DNA of 64,000 nt, from the NCBI GenBank assembly GCA_941918925.1, contig OW799234.1:116535128-116599127 (forward strand). Direction: 5' to 3'. The position numbers were made by a program, and so were the translations under genes. Positions 45,481-56,972 of the stretch are shown in pieces. The notes under the pieces are model-generated. The model was not told the origin of the DNA. It was given only the letters and a program-made list of their open reading frames with translations, and ran no database searches. This DNA is from Phyto melanocephala. Its lineage: Eukaryota; Arthropoda; Insecta; Diptera; Rhinophoridae. Each line of letters opens with the position of its first letter. Within the stretch, counting starts at the first letter, position 1.

Positions 45481-46999
45481 ACATAATAAAATTTCATATC
45501 TTTTACGTATGCAAAGATACAACTGAGTAAAAAAAATAATTAAAATAATTTACCCGGTTTAATGTGTAATATGATATCACTGATAGCTCTTTAAGTATTT
45601 TAAATAAAAACACGCCTCTCAATACATATTAAACATTTAAAAAAATAATTATTGGTTTCTTTGACCTTTTATAATAAAATATGTTATTTTCAATTTTGTT
45701 AATCAAACTATAAATTTATTTAAAAAATAACAAATATCAAGACACAAATCCAACAAAAAACTAATATATAATAAAAAACGTGTATCCTGATGATTCTACA
45801 CAAAGAAGTAGCGAAATATTGATCAAATAATATAAAACAAAACAAAAAAATTTTTTATTATTAAAAGGACCTTAATACCCTGTTCAGACAGATATTTTAA
45901 ATTGTTTCAATATAGTGTTGATTGAGCAATAAAAATAAGTGCTCATACATACTCAATTTATCTTACTCCATTAGCATTTGATAGCTGTAAAATACGATGT
46001 ATTTATACCAAATCAAATAATGCCTTCTTTTCAGTGTTTTTCCTGTTGATAAAATATATATTTACAATTATATTTGTACATATATATACTTATATGTATG
46101 TATTTGAATTTATTCAAAAATTTTTTTTAAATTTTCATCAAACATTTTCCATTTTCTTAATTTTTTTTTTTTGTATATTTATTTGTTTGACATTAGAAAT
46201 ACCACCTATAGAATTTTCTTCTCACTGAACATACTTCTCAAGAGTTGTATTTCGAGTTTTAGACAATAAGTGAAACAATTAAATATATATTGCTCAATTT
46301 AAAAATAATTTTTAGTATGGTAAATTGAGCTCAATACGGCTTTTAATTGTGATAATAATATATATTGACAATTAAGGCGCCTTTGTGAACATAGTATAAG
46401 CTTAAAAAACTATTAAACATATACATTTAAAAAAATCTTACATTTATGATGAAGAAAGCCGAAATTTTTCATAAGTAATTTTATGAAAAGTCAAAAAAAA
46501 TAATTCTTTACAAATATAAAATTATTTGATTAACTTTTTCTGTTATAGATATTATTAAATATAAAAAATTATGAAATCTTATGGCTTTAATTAAATTAAT
46601 TATATCGACTGAAGGCATATAGATGTGACGAGTTCACCTCTCAGACAAATAAAAAGGAGTCGAAAAGAATAATTAAAACACTTTCATTTAGGGTATAAAT
46701 AATTTTTGGAATGTTTATGGATATCAATGTAACTGAAGAAAGGGTCGGTTATGAATAAGACACACGTGGCACTGATGGATCATGGATCATTCATGTTGTG
46801 TTGACTTGGCAAAAATTAACTAATTTTTCATATATTCCCAAATACCTTTAATAGCTAAAAAATTTATGTTTAATTTATTTAAGTTTTAATTCAAATATTT
46901 ACATACTAACATTGTTGCTACTTGCTCTAGACACTCCATTGACTTTTTCAAATTTGTCTTTGCCGTTTTTCATGAGCTTTAGCACTTATAAATAAATGA
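45481..46999. other. intergenic, nothing recognised
   Basis: Very AT-rich sequence with no supported feature. Confidence 0.35.
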
Positions 47000-47480
47000 A
47001 GGTGGAATTTTCTAATGACCTAACCTGGCTTACACAAAACTAAGGCGTAGATGTATAAGCATTTCTCTTGCTGAATCCACAAGAACATCCTACAAACCGC
47101 CAAATTGTTATCTACCTGCTTGTTGTTTTTGTTTTTGCCTTAAAAAGGATCCTTTTTGTATTTTGCGAAAAGCCATAAACGGATTAGTAAACAAACAGCC
47201 GGATTAAAGAGTTGCAAATACATGTAATACATGCTTATTGTTTTTGTTTATGCTTTAAAAAGGTCATTTCTTTCCATATTACCAAGAGCAATAAACGGAT
47301 TAGTAAACAAACACCCCTATTAAATGTGCTTTTGTCTATCGTCTGCTGGTGTTATAATACCATTATTAAGTTGTTCAAATTATTTTGTTTAATCCGTTTA
47401 CGACTTTTTCTTATTTTGTTTAATCCGTTTATAGCTTTTTCTTATTTAAACAATTAGTGAAAACTATATATTATTTTCTG
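47000..47480 (+). repeat. foldback-like repeat E, copy 2
   Basis: Follows copy 1 (40960-41475) in order: TTTTCTAATGACCTAACCTG, GAACATCCTACAAACCGCCA, GTTATCTACCTGC, blocks with AAACGGATTAGTAAACAAAC (about 47176 and 47293), GTGTTATAATACC, two inverse blocks TGTTTAATCCGTTTA (about 47388 and 47417) and AAACAATTAGTGAAAACT. Confidence 0.6.
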
Positions 47481-48616
47481 TTCAAATCTGGTACTGAAAT
47501 TTATTTTATTTATTTTCGCATTTTCGTATAATTTATTTTCTTGCTGGATACATAATTTAGTTTAAAGTAAATCCCGTAGTGATTAATGGCAATTTAAAGT
47601 TCCCGAAAAAATGTTAATTTACTGATATTAATGTGTGCCTTGAAAACTGCTATATTTTGTTTCGAATCTCTTGGGTACTGCAATGGTGTCTATGCAATAA
47701 CTTAGTTATTTGACAATACATTTTAAAAGTCGTCTGTTAGTCATTTAGAATATGGTATGGCCATGTTTTGTAAATTGAAGTCCTGAAAACTATTTAAAAT
47801 TGACGATTACGAAAAGAGGTTGTAATCAAAGTCTACAAAAATTTACATTATAAAGTTTTATGTTTTATTTATTTAAAATCTAAAATTTTTTCTTTAAAAA
47901 TATATGTTAGCATGTTGAAAATTTGTGTATGTAGGTGTGTTTTTGGTTGGTATTACCTAAATAACAGAGAATTAATCTTTTTCTAATACTTACTTCCATA
48001 TAATGCTTATTTTTAAGTAAATGTATTTTCTATACGGACAAGAAGCTAACATAAATTTTACTAATTGTTTTTATATTCAAATTCAGTCCGTCGGCAGAAA
48101 TAACTACTACACGCATCTTAATGCTCACATACGATATAGGGCATATGTATTTGAAATCGTTTTAAAAGTAACTAAACTTTAACCACCAAAATACATCTTC
48201 AGCTATTTTCAATAAAATTTACAACAGATTTTCAAATCAGCTTCAAAACAACTAATACATTAAATTTTGAAATTAAATCAGTTTATCTGTAATATACTCT
48301 ACACGTTAAAAAATTTTAAATTCACAAATCAAAATCTAAACAAAATGGCGGATCACATATTCCCTCGATGAGAGTAGCAAATGAATATTTGACAGTAGTT
48401 CAGTCTATTAAGTACATAATTCCGAATTAGCGATTGCTTCTGAAACAAAATAGACCTTTAGTCCCCCAAATGGGATATCCAATAAAGGACTTGAAATGTA
48501 AAATACAAAACACCTTGAATAAATTTTAAAGATGGCGTATGAAACAAAACATTTCAATATATATTGTTTTGATTACAGAACTATAATTTAAAAATTTCTT
48601 CAAGCTACGTCATATT
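47481..48616. other. intergenic with repeat scraps
   Basis: Near 48340-48560, AAAATGGCGGATCAC and AAGATGGCGTATGAAAC echo the ATGGCG-type scraps at 27.6 and 7.7 kb. Nothing else recognised. Confidence 0.3.
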
Positions 48617-48861
48617 TGTGGCTTGGAGCTATAAGGGCCAATGTCAAAATATTTACTTTTGAGAAAATTGGAATTGAACTTTAACATTTATAGATGCTTT
48701 AATTGTGATATTGGCCAGCATTTTATTTATGTAGCTGTTCTGGGTTAAGAATGACTTTAGCTGTTTTGCCATAATGAAATAGAGCACGAAAACAAATCTA
48801 ATGAAACGATTAACTCAAAAGAGCAAAAAAGTGACATTGGCCCTTTTAGCTCCAAGCCACA
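48617..48861. mobile_element. 245-bp MITE with long inverted ends
   Basis: The left end TGTGGCTTGGAGCTATAAGG continues with GCCAATGTCA. The right end is the near-perfect inverse (TGACATTGGCCCTTTTAGCT then CCAAGCCACA). Total match is about 33 bp plus inner CTCAAAAG/CTTTTGAG blocks. The flanking ATAT is similar on both sides, but the duplication is not clear. Noncoding; superfamily not assigned. Confidence 0.75.
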
Positions 48862-49310
48862 GATATAGTCTTGGATGTTTTTATAATTTTCACAGTCTTG
48901 CTTACATATAGCTGCATGACCGCATTCAGCACTCTTACGTAGTATTTATTTTGTAAAATATTACTACATTCAACTTAAATTAAGTTGACAATATATAAGA
49001 ATGAGATGCCCACTTTTACTTCCACTTTTCATATATGGCGGATTTTTTAATATAAAGTATTTGTTAATATCAGTATTAGCACCAGTTCAATGTGAATAAT
49101 ATTTTTCATGACTTCTAATTCATAATTGCAAGAGGAGGCATAAACAATGCCTTCTCCAAATTTAAAATAGTTAGCCTTCAGTGATGTGCTTTTAAATACA
49201 TGCATTCAAAAAATCCTTAATAATAAATTAAAGCAAAACATTATTCACAGGGGTTTGTTTTCACCTACTGTGAATGCTTTATATGCACTTATTATATTTA
49301 AGTGAGTTTT

Positions 49311-49312
<2 letters not shown>

Positions 49313-49407
<95 letters not shown>

Positions 49408-49408
49408 T
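49313..49408. repeat. (TAA)n microsatellite
   Basis: About 96 bp of nearly pure TAA triplets, with one interruption (ATGATAAT) near 49360. Confidence 0.97.
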
Positions 49409-49959
49409 ATAACACGTGATCTGCAATGACACGTTAATGTAAAAATCATGTATGTTTCATCTAAATTGAACCACTTTATTATGGCTTGAACTCATGCATT
49501 CACCATTTCTTTTGAATGTAATTTTTTGCTGGGATGTTAATGTATATATAAGATATTACAAATCTGCCCAACTTTTACTACTTTTTGTAAAGTGTGTAAT
49601 ATTTAATTTTTTAAGTAAACAAAAAAATTTTTAAATTTAATTTTTAAAAAAGTTTTACCATTTATTAATTTGCATACTGACGTGTAGACACAAATTTGTA
49701 TGTGCATATATGTATGTTCATAAATGTATTTATTAAATAGACTGGAAATACATAAATTAAGACACAATTTTTTGCTGAACTTTTTTAAACAGTATTTAAT
49801 AGGGATATTGAATGTAAAATATATGTTACATTAACAAATTACTTTTTATTTAATTTAAATATTTAACAATTATGCCCATGTTCGATGGCCACTTTTTAAG
49901 AATACGGTTGCTTTTTAATGTATTTAATGCATTTATAAAGTTTGTATCATGTGCATGTA

Positions 49960-50590
49960 TAGAGTGTTTTTTTAGAGGTATAGATTTTTTTTAATAATGA
50001 GCAATGGAATAACTAAATTTTGGCGTCGAATGTTGGCTTGTAATTGATCAATCGTTACTTGTGTATTATCATGGCGATTCGATTTACACCCATAAAAATT
50101 ATTACAAAGATGTCAAATCACACGAACGAGGTGACAAATTTACTTATTAATTTCTTGAGATAATTTTGTTGTTAAACAAATAAAATTAGAAATTTATGGT
50201 TTGTAAAAAATTATTTTAGTTGAATTTATTAAAGTTGCATTTTTTTTATTATTAATTCGGCTTGAGGTCAATTATTGAAAATCTTTTATAAATAAATTGA
50301 AAAAAATATATGTAATAATATTATTGTTTTTATTTTATATATTTTCAATATTTGTTTTTTTCCAATATTTCGATCAAGCTTTGTTGATCATCTTCAACGG
50401 ATCTGAAATTATGATTTCCCGTCATCTTGTTGGACCCATTTTTCCTCTAAATGATTGCAATGACATGAGAAATAAGAAAATTATGAATCTAGATACCAAG
50501 TTGCTAAGACAGGCGTCGTATCAACAAATTCGGGTCCTCTGTCACACTTGCATCAACAGCGGCGATGTCTTCTGTGTACCGTGTGGTACA
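49960..50590 (-). pseudogene. mariner-lineage relic: end block and HTH fragment
   Basis: GTGTTTTTTTAGAGGTATAG at 49968-49987 matches the end of the relic at 8.3-9.0 kb. At about 50480-50590 the minus strand reads DIAAVDASVTEDPNLLIRRL and then QLGI, the paired-type helix-turn-helix of the mariner lineage whose catalytic domain lies at 14.6 kb. Both are remnants. The + strand open frame 50297-50653 is the antisense of this relic and is not a gene. Confidence 0.45.
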
Positions 50591-50654
50591 CATAAAATGT
50601 GTTCAAATATTGTACAATTTTATTTAATATTAAAATATGGACATTTTACTTGAT

Positions 50655-51293
50655 TAGGTTTTTTTTCCCGGACACTTTCGTTTCCCGGGAATGCGAGTTT
50701 TATTTTTTAATTTCCCGGGATCCCGCAGCAAAATAAAAAAAAGTAAATTTATTTTTAAATAATAAAAAACTTTTTATTAAATTTGTAACGTGGGCTGAGT
50801 TTTTTTAATTTTTGACGGAAGTTCTTTCTGATTTTTCATATCAGCTAGCTTTTTCACCCAGATTGCTTTGTGCAATGATCTCAAATGACGCATTAATTCA
50901 CTGGTGCTTCGTCCTTTACATGAAATTATCTTTGTACATAAAGAGCATACAGCAGTTTCATCAGCCTTCTTTTAAAAAAACTTCCCTACTATTGACCTTT
51001 CCATTTAAAATAGTTTCGTTTCTTTTAATATTAAAAAGCAAGTTTATAAAATTAACACATTACCTCAAAAAGTATATTAAATTATTTGTAAAAATATTTT
51101 TAAACATAAAGTTAAAGGACAACTTAACGAAAATATTTTCATGAAAAAGAAATGTCACAATAAAAACATATTCGAGTTGTAGCCACTTTTTCATTTCCCG
51201 GGATCCCGAAAAATTATCCCGGGAAAACGGGAAGATTAAATAATTCAAATTCCCGGGAATTTCCGGGACAGGAAATCCAGGGAAAAAACCCTA
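50655..51293 (-). mobile_element. hAT-superfamily nonautonomous element with 8-bp duplication
   Basis: 639 bp flanked by a perfect 8-bp target duplication TACTTGAT (50647-50654 and 51294-51301). The ends are TAGGTTTTTTTTCCCGGA and, inversely, TAGGGTTTTTTCCC.GGA. Further in, repeated TTCCCGGGAA/TCCCGGGAT palindromes lie at both ends (50690-50726; 51196-51265), probably transposase-binding sites. An 8-bp duplication and TAGGG-type ends indicate hAT. A fragment of the transposase N-terminus remains inside. Confidence 0.9.
50777..50965 (-). pseudogene. BED zinc-finger fragment of a hAT transposase
   Basis: 63 minus-strand codons including a stop: ADETAVCSLCTKIISCKGRS, then TSELMRHLRSLHKAIW, then a basic tail ending before TAA at 50777-50779. 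CSLC and H..LRSLH supply the Cys2/His ligands of a BED finger, the DNA-binding domain at the start of many hAT transposases. The frame is closed by a stop just upstream, and no catalytic domain follows. It is a leftover from internal deletion of a full hAT element. Confidence 0.8.
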
Positions 51294-51301
51294 TACTTGA
51301 T

Positions 51302-51885
51302 ATAAATATAAATTTATCCTACTTTTTCGGAAATTCTTTTATTAAAGATTTTAAAGTTCATTCGTCAACCCTTTTGTAAGTGGCGGTCTATTAACGCTTA
51401 AAGTCAGATATATTCTGGCATTTCCTGTTTTACTTACTTCTTTTTTTAAAAGGGCCATAGGCCGAAGTTTTATACAATTGGAGGGATTTGCCTTCCGTGG
51501 TGCAAAATTTACTATATGACTTCCTGTCTATAGTTGTATGATACCAAATCCGGACATTAATATTAAGGCAGTTTGTGCTGTTTTAAGAAAGATTAAAGCT
51601 GTTTTGTATACACTCCGTATTATGCATACATGTATGCATTCTGTGTTTATCGGGACTGATGTCACAAATGGTATGCCATTTAAGGAACTTTTTAAGGAAT
51701 TTTTTTTTTTCGTCCAGTAGTGTTCTTAAAAATCTTGACCCGGAATTTGTAAAAAGTCTGACAGTACATAAACTTTATTATCCATCACTCAATAGGTGTA
51801 TTTTTTTTCTCTAAATTTGACCTCAATTTTTCCGCTCATTCACTTGTTTCTAAGTTCTTAACCGCATTGCGAGCTAGAACTTTTT
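51302..51885. other. intergenic, possibly Tc1 relic continuation
   Basis: The GC content is slightly higher at 51440-51700. If the Tc1-like relic to the right extends here its catalytic part would be in this interval, but I find no recognisable DDE motif. Confidence 0.3.
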
Positions 51886-52170
51886 GAACGTAATACGATT
51901 TTATCGTATCATCAGTTTGGGTCTAAGTGCAAAGAATCCAGCATTTAACTTAACGAGCTGCTTTTTTTTCATAGAAATGTTCGGTGCTCTTCGAGAGAGT
52001 TGTTTCATTTGCCTTTTTTCTTTCTTTAAGTACTCAATAATTTCTTATGCTATTTAATGGATTTTTAAACAGTGTCACGATGAACCTTCAGATATTTTGA
52101 TATTTTTTTAAAAGTAGATTTCGTTAAAAGTTTTAATTACTTTTCTACGTATTTTTTCGCTAAACATTTT
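51886..52170 (-). pseudogene. Tc1-like transposase N-terminal relic
   Basis: From ATG at 52167 the minus strand reads MFSEKIRRKVIKTFNEIYF. After one frame change it continues KKISKYLKVHRDTV, resembling the first helix-turn-helix of a Tc1-like transposase. Stops and frameshifts follow. No ends were found. Confidence 0.4.
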
Positions 52171-53546
52171 GACCAAAATAACTGTTGAAAATAAATGAGT
52201 TGGACTAGATAATATAATGCCTAAAATATTTTAAAAGCAAGCCTGACTAAAAATAATAATAATTTTTTTAACAAGGATAAGCGTTGGCAATGTGTAAAAG
52301 ATTTTTCTGACTAATTCTTTAATTTATATTGTTTGTTTCCCTAGAAGTGGATTTTTCTAAGAGACTGACGAGTTTTTTATTATTTTTTTTTTTTAACTGC
52401 CGATTTTGTTTTAAGGTTTTAGATTTGAAGAAAAAAAAATACTTTCCACCACTATTTAAGTCGTTAGAAGCAGGGTTTGGTAGATCCAATTGAGCTCCTT
52501 ATGTCAATTTTTCACTCCTAGGATTTTAGATCGTGGATATGTGGATTTTTCGAATATATTCTTAAATCTAAATATCCAATGGAAAACTGATGATATAATT
52601 TATAAAAATTGAATCAGCTTTATAAAAAGTCTATGAATAAAATTTCCATAGAAATTCAGTTTTATAATCCCTGTTTTAATATTTAATAATTTTTATAAAT
52701 AAAAATCATTTAATCTTTTGAAACACAAAATAAATTTCTTTACGGAAAATTAAATATCCAATTAGAATTTTAACAGAAAGTGAGACTACTATTCGATATG
52801 CCTTAAACGGTATTTTACTGATGAAAACAATTTTTTAGTAATGTTGAATTGTATGCTAAAATAACACGTCTGTATAAAGATTTTTGACTATTAAAAGACC
52901 TGTTTTAAGAATGTAAATAAACAACAAAAAAAAGGAACAATTATCAGGGCACTGCCATTCCCCCTCCAACTAAAACTTTTTTATTTTTTTGCTTTTAATG
53001 TTATTGAGGGCACTAGGAACAATTGTAGGGCTCTCAGAATTTTTAGCTTACGCTTTGTGGTGGTGGGAGATATGTAGGTGTGTTTGTTTAAAGGAAATTG
53101 TATGTTAATTGTAATAAATACAAGTCCGACCCAGTGTGAAACCTTTTAAAATATATACACAGACATGTTTATTGATTTATTTATTTTTATTAAAATATGA
53201 TTAAAAATATATGATTACAAATAAAATAGTTTTAAACAATTGCGTAATAAAGTTTTAGTCCTTAAAATATTTAAGTGTGCATTAAACAAACAAATTAAAA
53301 CATAAATATATTGAATGGAAACTTAAATAGAAATTTTAAATATTTGATACAATTTTCATATCAATTGTGGTTTGATTTAGTTGCAAATTTAGAAATCAAA
53401 AACGACAACGATGTACAATATCTGCATAAATTTCAGTATATTTTATAGTAATTAAAATTTAATTTAAATTACTTAATTTTAATAGAAATATATTTACAAT
53501 AATTATTTTATATATTATTTTTACGTTCACTGCTTATGATGCTGTG
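52171..53546. other. downstream flank of the forkhead gene
   Basis: Nothing coding was seen. The 3' untranslated region of the minus-strand forkhead gene should lie at the right end. AATAAA signals on the minus strand (TTTATT on +) occur at 53167-53185, about 370 bp past the stop codon. Confidence 0.45.
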
Positions 53547-54245
53547 TTAATTACCATTAATGTGGGTATAAAAAAAATGTTCTTGATCGTAGTTTAAACC
53601 GTGGTAATAGTTAGGCCAGGCTTCCTGTTGCTTCGTTTGTTGAGCAATTCTTATATCTTCGGGTGTTGGCAAGTAAATGGCGTTTTTGGTACTAAGATGT
53701 GGGTATGGGTAAGAATTTTGATGATGACCATATGATCGACTATATTTCAAAGAAGAAGACTTTGCATGTAAGGATCCATTGCCGCAATAGTTTTTATTTT
53801 CTTTATTACTTTTTAGGCGACCAGTAGTTTCTCCAATTGTCGTATGTTTTACGGAAGGGTTTAAAGCCCAGTAGTTGCCACGACCGGGATCATCAACAGG
53901 ACGATGAATCTTAATAAAATAAGAACTCAAGCTAAGATTATGGCGTATAGAATTTTTCCATACATTTGACTTATTTTGGTAGTAGGGAAAATTGTTTACT
54001 ATCCACTTGCAAATATCACTTAGGGTTAATCGCTTTTGGGGACTGCTTTTAATGGCCATTGTAATTAGGGCGCTGTAGGTGTAGGCTGGTTTTTCACTCA
54101 TCGAATTATTGCTGCTGTTGGATGGCATATTATTGTTTGGCTTGACTTCTTCCCTTGGAGGTATGATTTTAATTTCATCGGTAAATCCTTTAGTGCCTGA
54201 TAACAAGGAACGTATCGAAAAGCTGGATTGAAATGGTGGTTCCAT
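53547..54245 (-). CDS. fd19B: forkhead-box transcription factor, fd19B-like
   Basis: 232-residue single-exon nuclear transcription factor. The forkhead DNA-binding domain covers about residues 51-138: [33 protein letters not shown], recognition helix [12 protein letters not shown] (95-106), then the wing [11 protein letters not shown] (120-130). IGETTGRL follows at 137-144; as I recall, Drosophila fd19B carries the same tail, which is my main reason for that name. The N-terminal FSIRSLL (9-15) is an eh1 motif that binds the Groucho corepressor, suggesting repression. The C-terminus is rich in Tyr, His and Ser, without a known domain. The ATG at 54245 is the first in frame after an AT-rich leader, and the frame ends at TAA 53547. 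Sloppy-paired-type FoxG proteins are the main alternative, but their domain differs more. It is the only clear host gene in the window. Confidence 0.93.
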
Positions 54246-54340
54246 AGTTTAAATTTTATTTAAATTTAAATTGCAAAATAATTTTTTTTTCTGTTCTAAT
54301 GACTGTTGAGAGCAATGTTTACTTAACGACTTGTGAATTA

Positions 54341-54379
54341 AGACTGATGACATTTATCGGCGAAACTTTCATTTAAATA
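54341..54379 (-). promoter_or_regulatory. candidate core promoter of the forkhead gene
   Basis: On the minus strand TATTTAAA (54372-54379) lies about 34 bp upstream of TCAGTCT (54341-54347), a match to the fly initiator TCAKTY with +1 near 54345. This would give a leader of about 100 bp. The spacing is slightly longer than the usual 30-31 bp, so the call is tentative. Confidence 0.35.
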
Positions 54380-54929
54380 GTGCATAAAATCAAGCCCTTA
54401 ACAATTACAAGTCCTTTTCACTAGCGACTGTGTTGCCAGTTTTGATAAATATAAAGGGTTGATAAGCAGGTAGAATATAAAAGACATTTCTCAAAGCCGC
54501 CTTATAAACGAAGTCTAAAACTCTGCTATAGCAAAGTTATTAATCCAAAAACTTTGAGTTTTAATTGAAATTACTTTTATGATATTTAAAATTCACAAGA
54601 ATTAATGAATTAATGAAAATATATTTCAATAAAACATTATTTGTTAAAGTTGGTTTTATTTTAATTGCACATTTTAAAACTAAGATAAAAATAGTAAAAC
54701 CTTTTATATTAGTAATAGATTTTCAAACATTTTAAGAGGATTTTAGAAACTACAACAAAAAAAAAGGAAAAAAACTAGAAACCTAAACATAAACTTCAAC
54801 AAAAGCAAATGAATTCCTAATTCAGTCTTTAAAGTTCTAGCCTGGCAACACTAATTTATCAGTAACCGTTTGATCGAACTCTCATACACTCTGATATAAA
54901 ATTTCTATAACCTTATCTAGAGCACACAC
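54380..54929. other. upstream flank of the forkhead gene
   Basis: Noncoding and free of recognised repeats, so the likeliest place for proximal control elements. I recognise no specific binding sites. Confidence 0.4.
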
Positions 54930-55045
54930 AACTGTCAATTGATAATGGGAGAATCCACAAGCGCAGCACACAAACCACCTACATTTAATCTACCTGCACT
55001 TAGCTTAATCCGTTTATTGCCTTTTTTTCGCCTTAAGCATTAAAC
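54930..55045 (+). repeat. repeat E fragment
   Basis: GAATCCACAAGCGCAGCACACAAACCACC, ATCTACCTGC and TTAATCCGTTTATTGCCTTT match scattered parts of repeat E (47.05-47.45 kb). Internally deleted copy. Confidence 0.5.
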
Positions 55046-56096
55046 CAAAAATAATCTATAGTGCGCCTTGTCTTTGTATCTCTTCTATCCTGGTTCTAGG
55101 AATTTTTCGTAATATCGCGCTAGTTGTAAATGCATTGCTTCTGTGTGGTGGCATTAAAATGTCTCTTGCAAAACTGTCCTGATGCTTGTGTATCCCAACA
55201 GTAGTTGTGTGTTTTGACAAAACAATAGTCAAAATTAATGTTTAATAATATAAAGGCACAACATAAGTTTGGATAAATATTCTCGACATTATTATTTTAT
55301 GGATTAAGAGGGATTAGAGAAATATTTGAATAACTTAAAGGGAGTTATGAAAATTTTAAAGTAACTTACAGCGAATTAATTCTTTTTTTTTGCAAATGCA
55401 ATAGTTAAAATAAAGTACAACCGAAGAAATAAAATCACTATTAAAAAAAAATTTATTTAATTTTATGTGATTTTCTTTACACCAAAAATACTTGAGACAT
55501 ATTATAGCGAACTGATATTGCAATTGTTTCAAATTAAGAAAGTTTGTTATTAAATAAACATTTATTTATTTAAGCAATAATTAATAGATTTAACCAGTTA
55601 CGTCTATTTGGTCAATTATTAACCTAAAGTGAATATACCATAAAACGAGCTAGCAATGGCCTTTCAGTACCAAGATAAAGATCGAACAAAAATAGATTAT
55701 ATAAATAACACCTGGAGAAGAAGTTATGGAAAGATTCAAAACTATAAAATTTAACCAAAATAATAGAATTATATTATTTAACCCTTACGTCTACAACCGC
55801 TTAACCGAGTATGTTATTCAAATTCAATTCTATATTATTCACTGTTTGAAGCAGTATTGACTTCAAATATTAAATATGACCCTTAAATATTTTTTATTAC
55901 ATTTAAAAGAGCAATATTAAAAAAATATATTTTGGACAATATTTATTACAAGTTTTTGAAACTAACCCCCCTTAACTATACAAAACACATACCCGAATAA
56001 GCACATAACTATTCTTTATATTTTTTTAGTAGAAAGTCATTCCTATATATTTTATTTGACTCAAAGTAAATTATATTTCACAGTTTTATATTAATA
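55046..56096. other. intergenic, nothing recognised
   Basis: AT-rich sequence with no supported feature. Confidence 0.35.
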
Positions 56097-56913
56097 CTAG
56101 CCAAACCCGGCGCGCGTTGCTACGCCCATTAATGAATTGAAATGCATTCTGAATTTTAATTGAATATCAAGTGCAAAAACCAAAAAATTATAATTTTTTA
56201 TGGGCGTGGCATTGCCCACTTTTCTTATCACGAAATTGTAAAGTCGTAACAGCTCAATATGTGTGCAAAGTTTCAGAAGAATCGGACCAGTGCAAGTACC
56301 TCAAAATTATACTTGTTATTATGGGCGTGGCCCTGCCCACTTTTCTAATCACGAAATTGTAAAGTCATAACAGCTCAATATGTGTGCAAAGTTTCAGAAT
56401 AATCGGTCCAGTGCAAGTACCTCAAAATTATACCTTTTTTTATGGCCGTGGCACTTCCCACTTTTCTAATCACGAAATTATTTAGTCATGACAGCTCGAT
56501 ATGTGTGAAAAGTTTCAGTAAAATCGGTCTGGTGAAAGTACCTCAAAATTATAACCTTTTTTATGGGCGTGGCCCTGCCCACTTTTCTAATCACGAAATT
56601 ATATGGTTGTGACAGCTTAGTATGTGTGCAAAGTTTCATAAAAATCGGTCCAGTGCAAGTACCTCAAAATTAAAACTTTTTTAGGGGCGTGGCCCCGCCC
56701 ACTTTTCTTATCACGAAATTATTTAGTCATGACAGCTCGATATGTGTGCAAAGTTTCAGAAAAATCGGTCAAGTGCAAGTAGCTAAAAATGATAACTAAT
56801 TTTTATGGGCGTGGCTCCGCCCACTTTTTCCACCCATAAACACTCCCTGGTATGTGTACAACAACATACCAAAGTTTGAGCCCGATCGGTTTTACAGTTT
56901 CGGAGTCTATAGC

Positions 56914-56952
<39 letters not shown>

Positions 56953-56972
56953 TTCACTTTTATATATATAGA
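56097..56972 (-). mobile_element. nonautonomous Helitron 1
   Basis: Read on the minus strand it begins TCTATATATATAAAAGTGAA and ends GGTTTGGCTAG, i.e. TC at the 5' end and CTAG (CTRR) at the 3' end. It sits exactly between A and T, the hallmark of Helitron insertion. A short stem GCGT-AGCA-ACGC and the GC-rich CGCGCCGGG lie just inside the 3' end. A (TG)n tract (56918-56948) follows the 5' end. The body is six tandem ~121-bp units. No Rep/helicase gene, so it depends on an autonomous Helitron. Confidence 0.85.
56200..56925 (-). repeat. six ~121-bp tandem units in Helitron 1
   Basis: The ATGGGCGTGGC-type block starts at 56200, 56321, 56442, 56563, 56683 and 56805 (spacings 121, 121, 121, 120, 122). 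Each unit carries GGGCGTGGC..GCCCACTTTT, ATCACGAAATT, ACAGCTCAATATGTGTGCAA and TTTCAG.AAATCGGTC.

A (CA)n run follows the last, diverged unit. Confidence 0.93.

Noticed and set aside
50297..50653. 118-codon plus-strand frame starting with a hydrophobic stretch
   Set aside because: It is the antisense of a mariner transposase relic plus AT-rich DNA. The hydrophobic start is what AT-rich codons give by chance.
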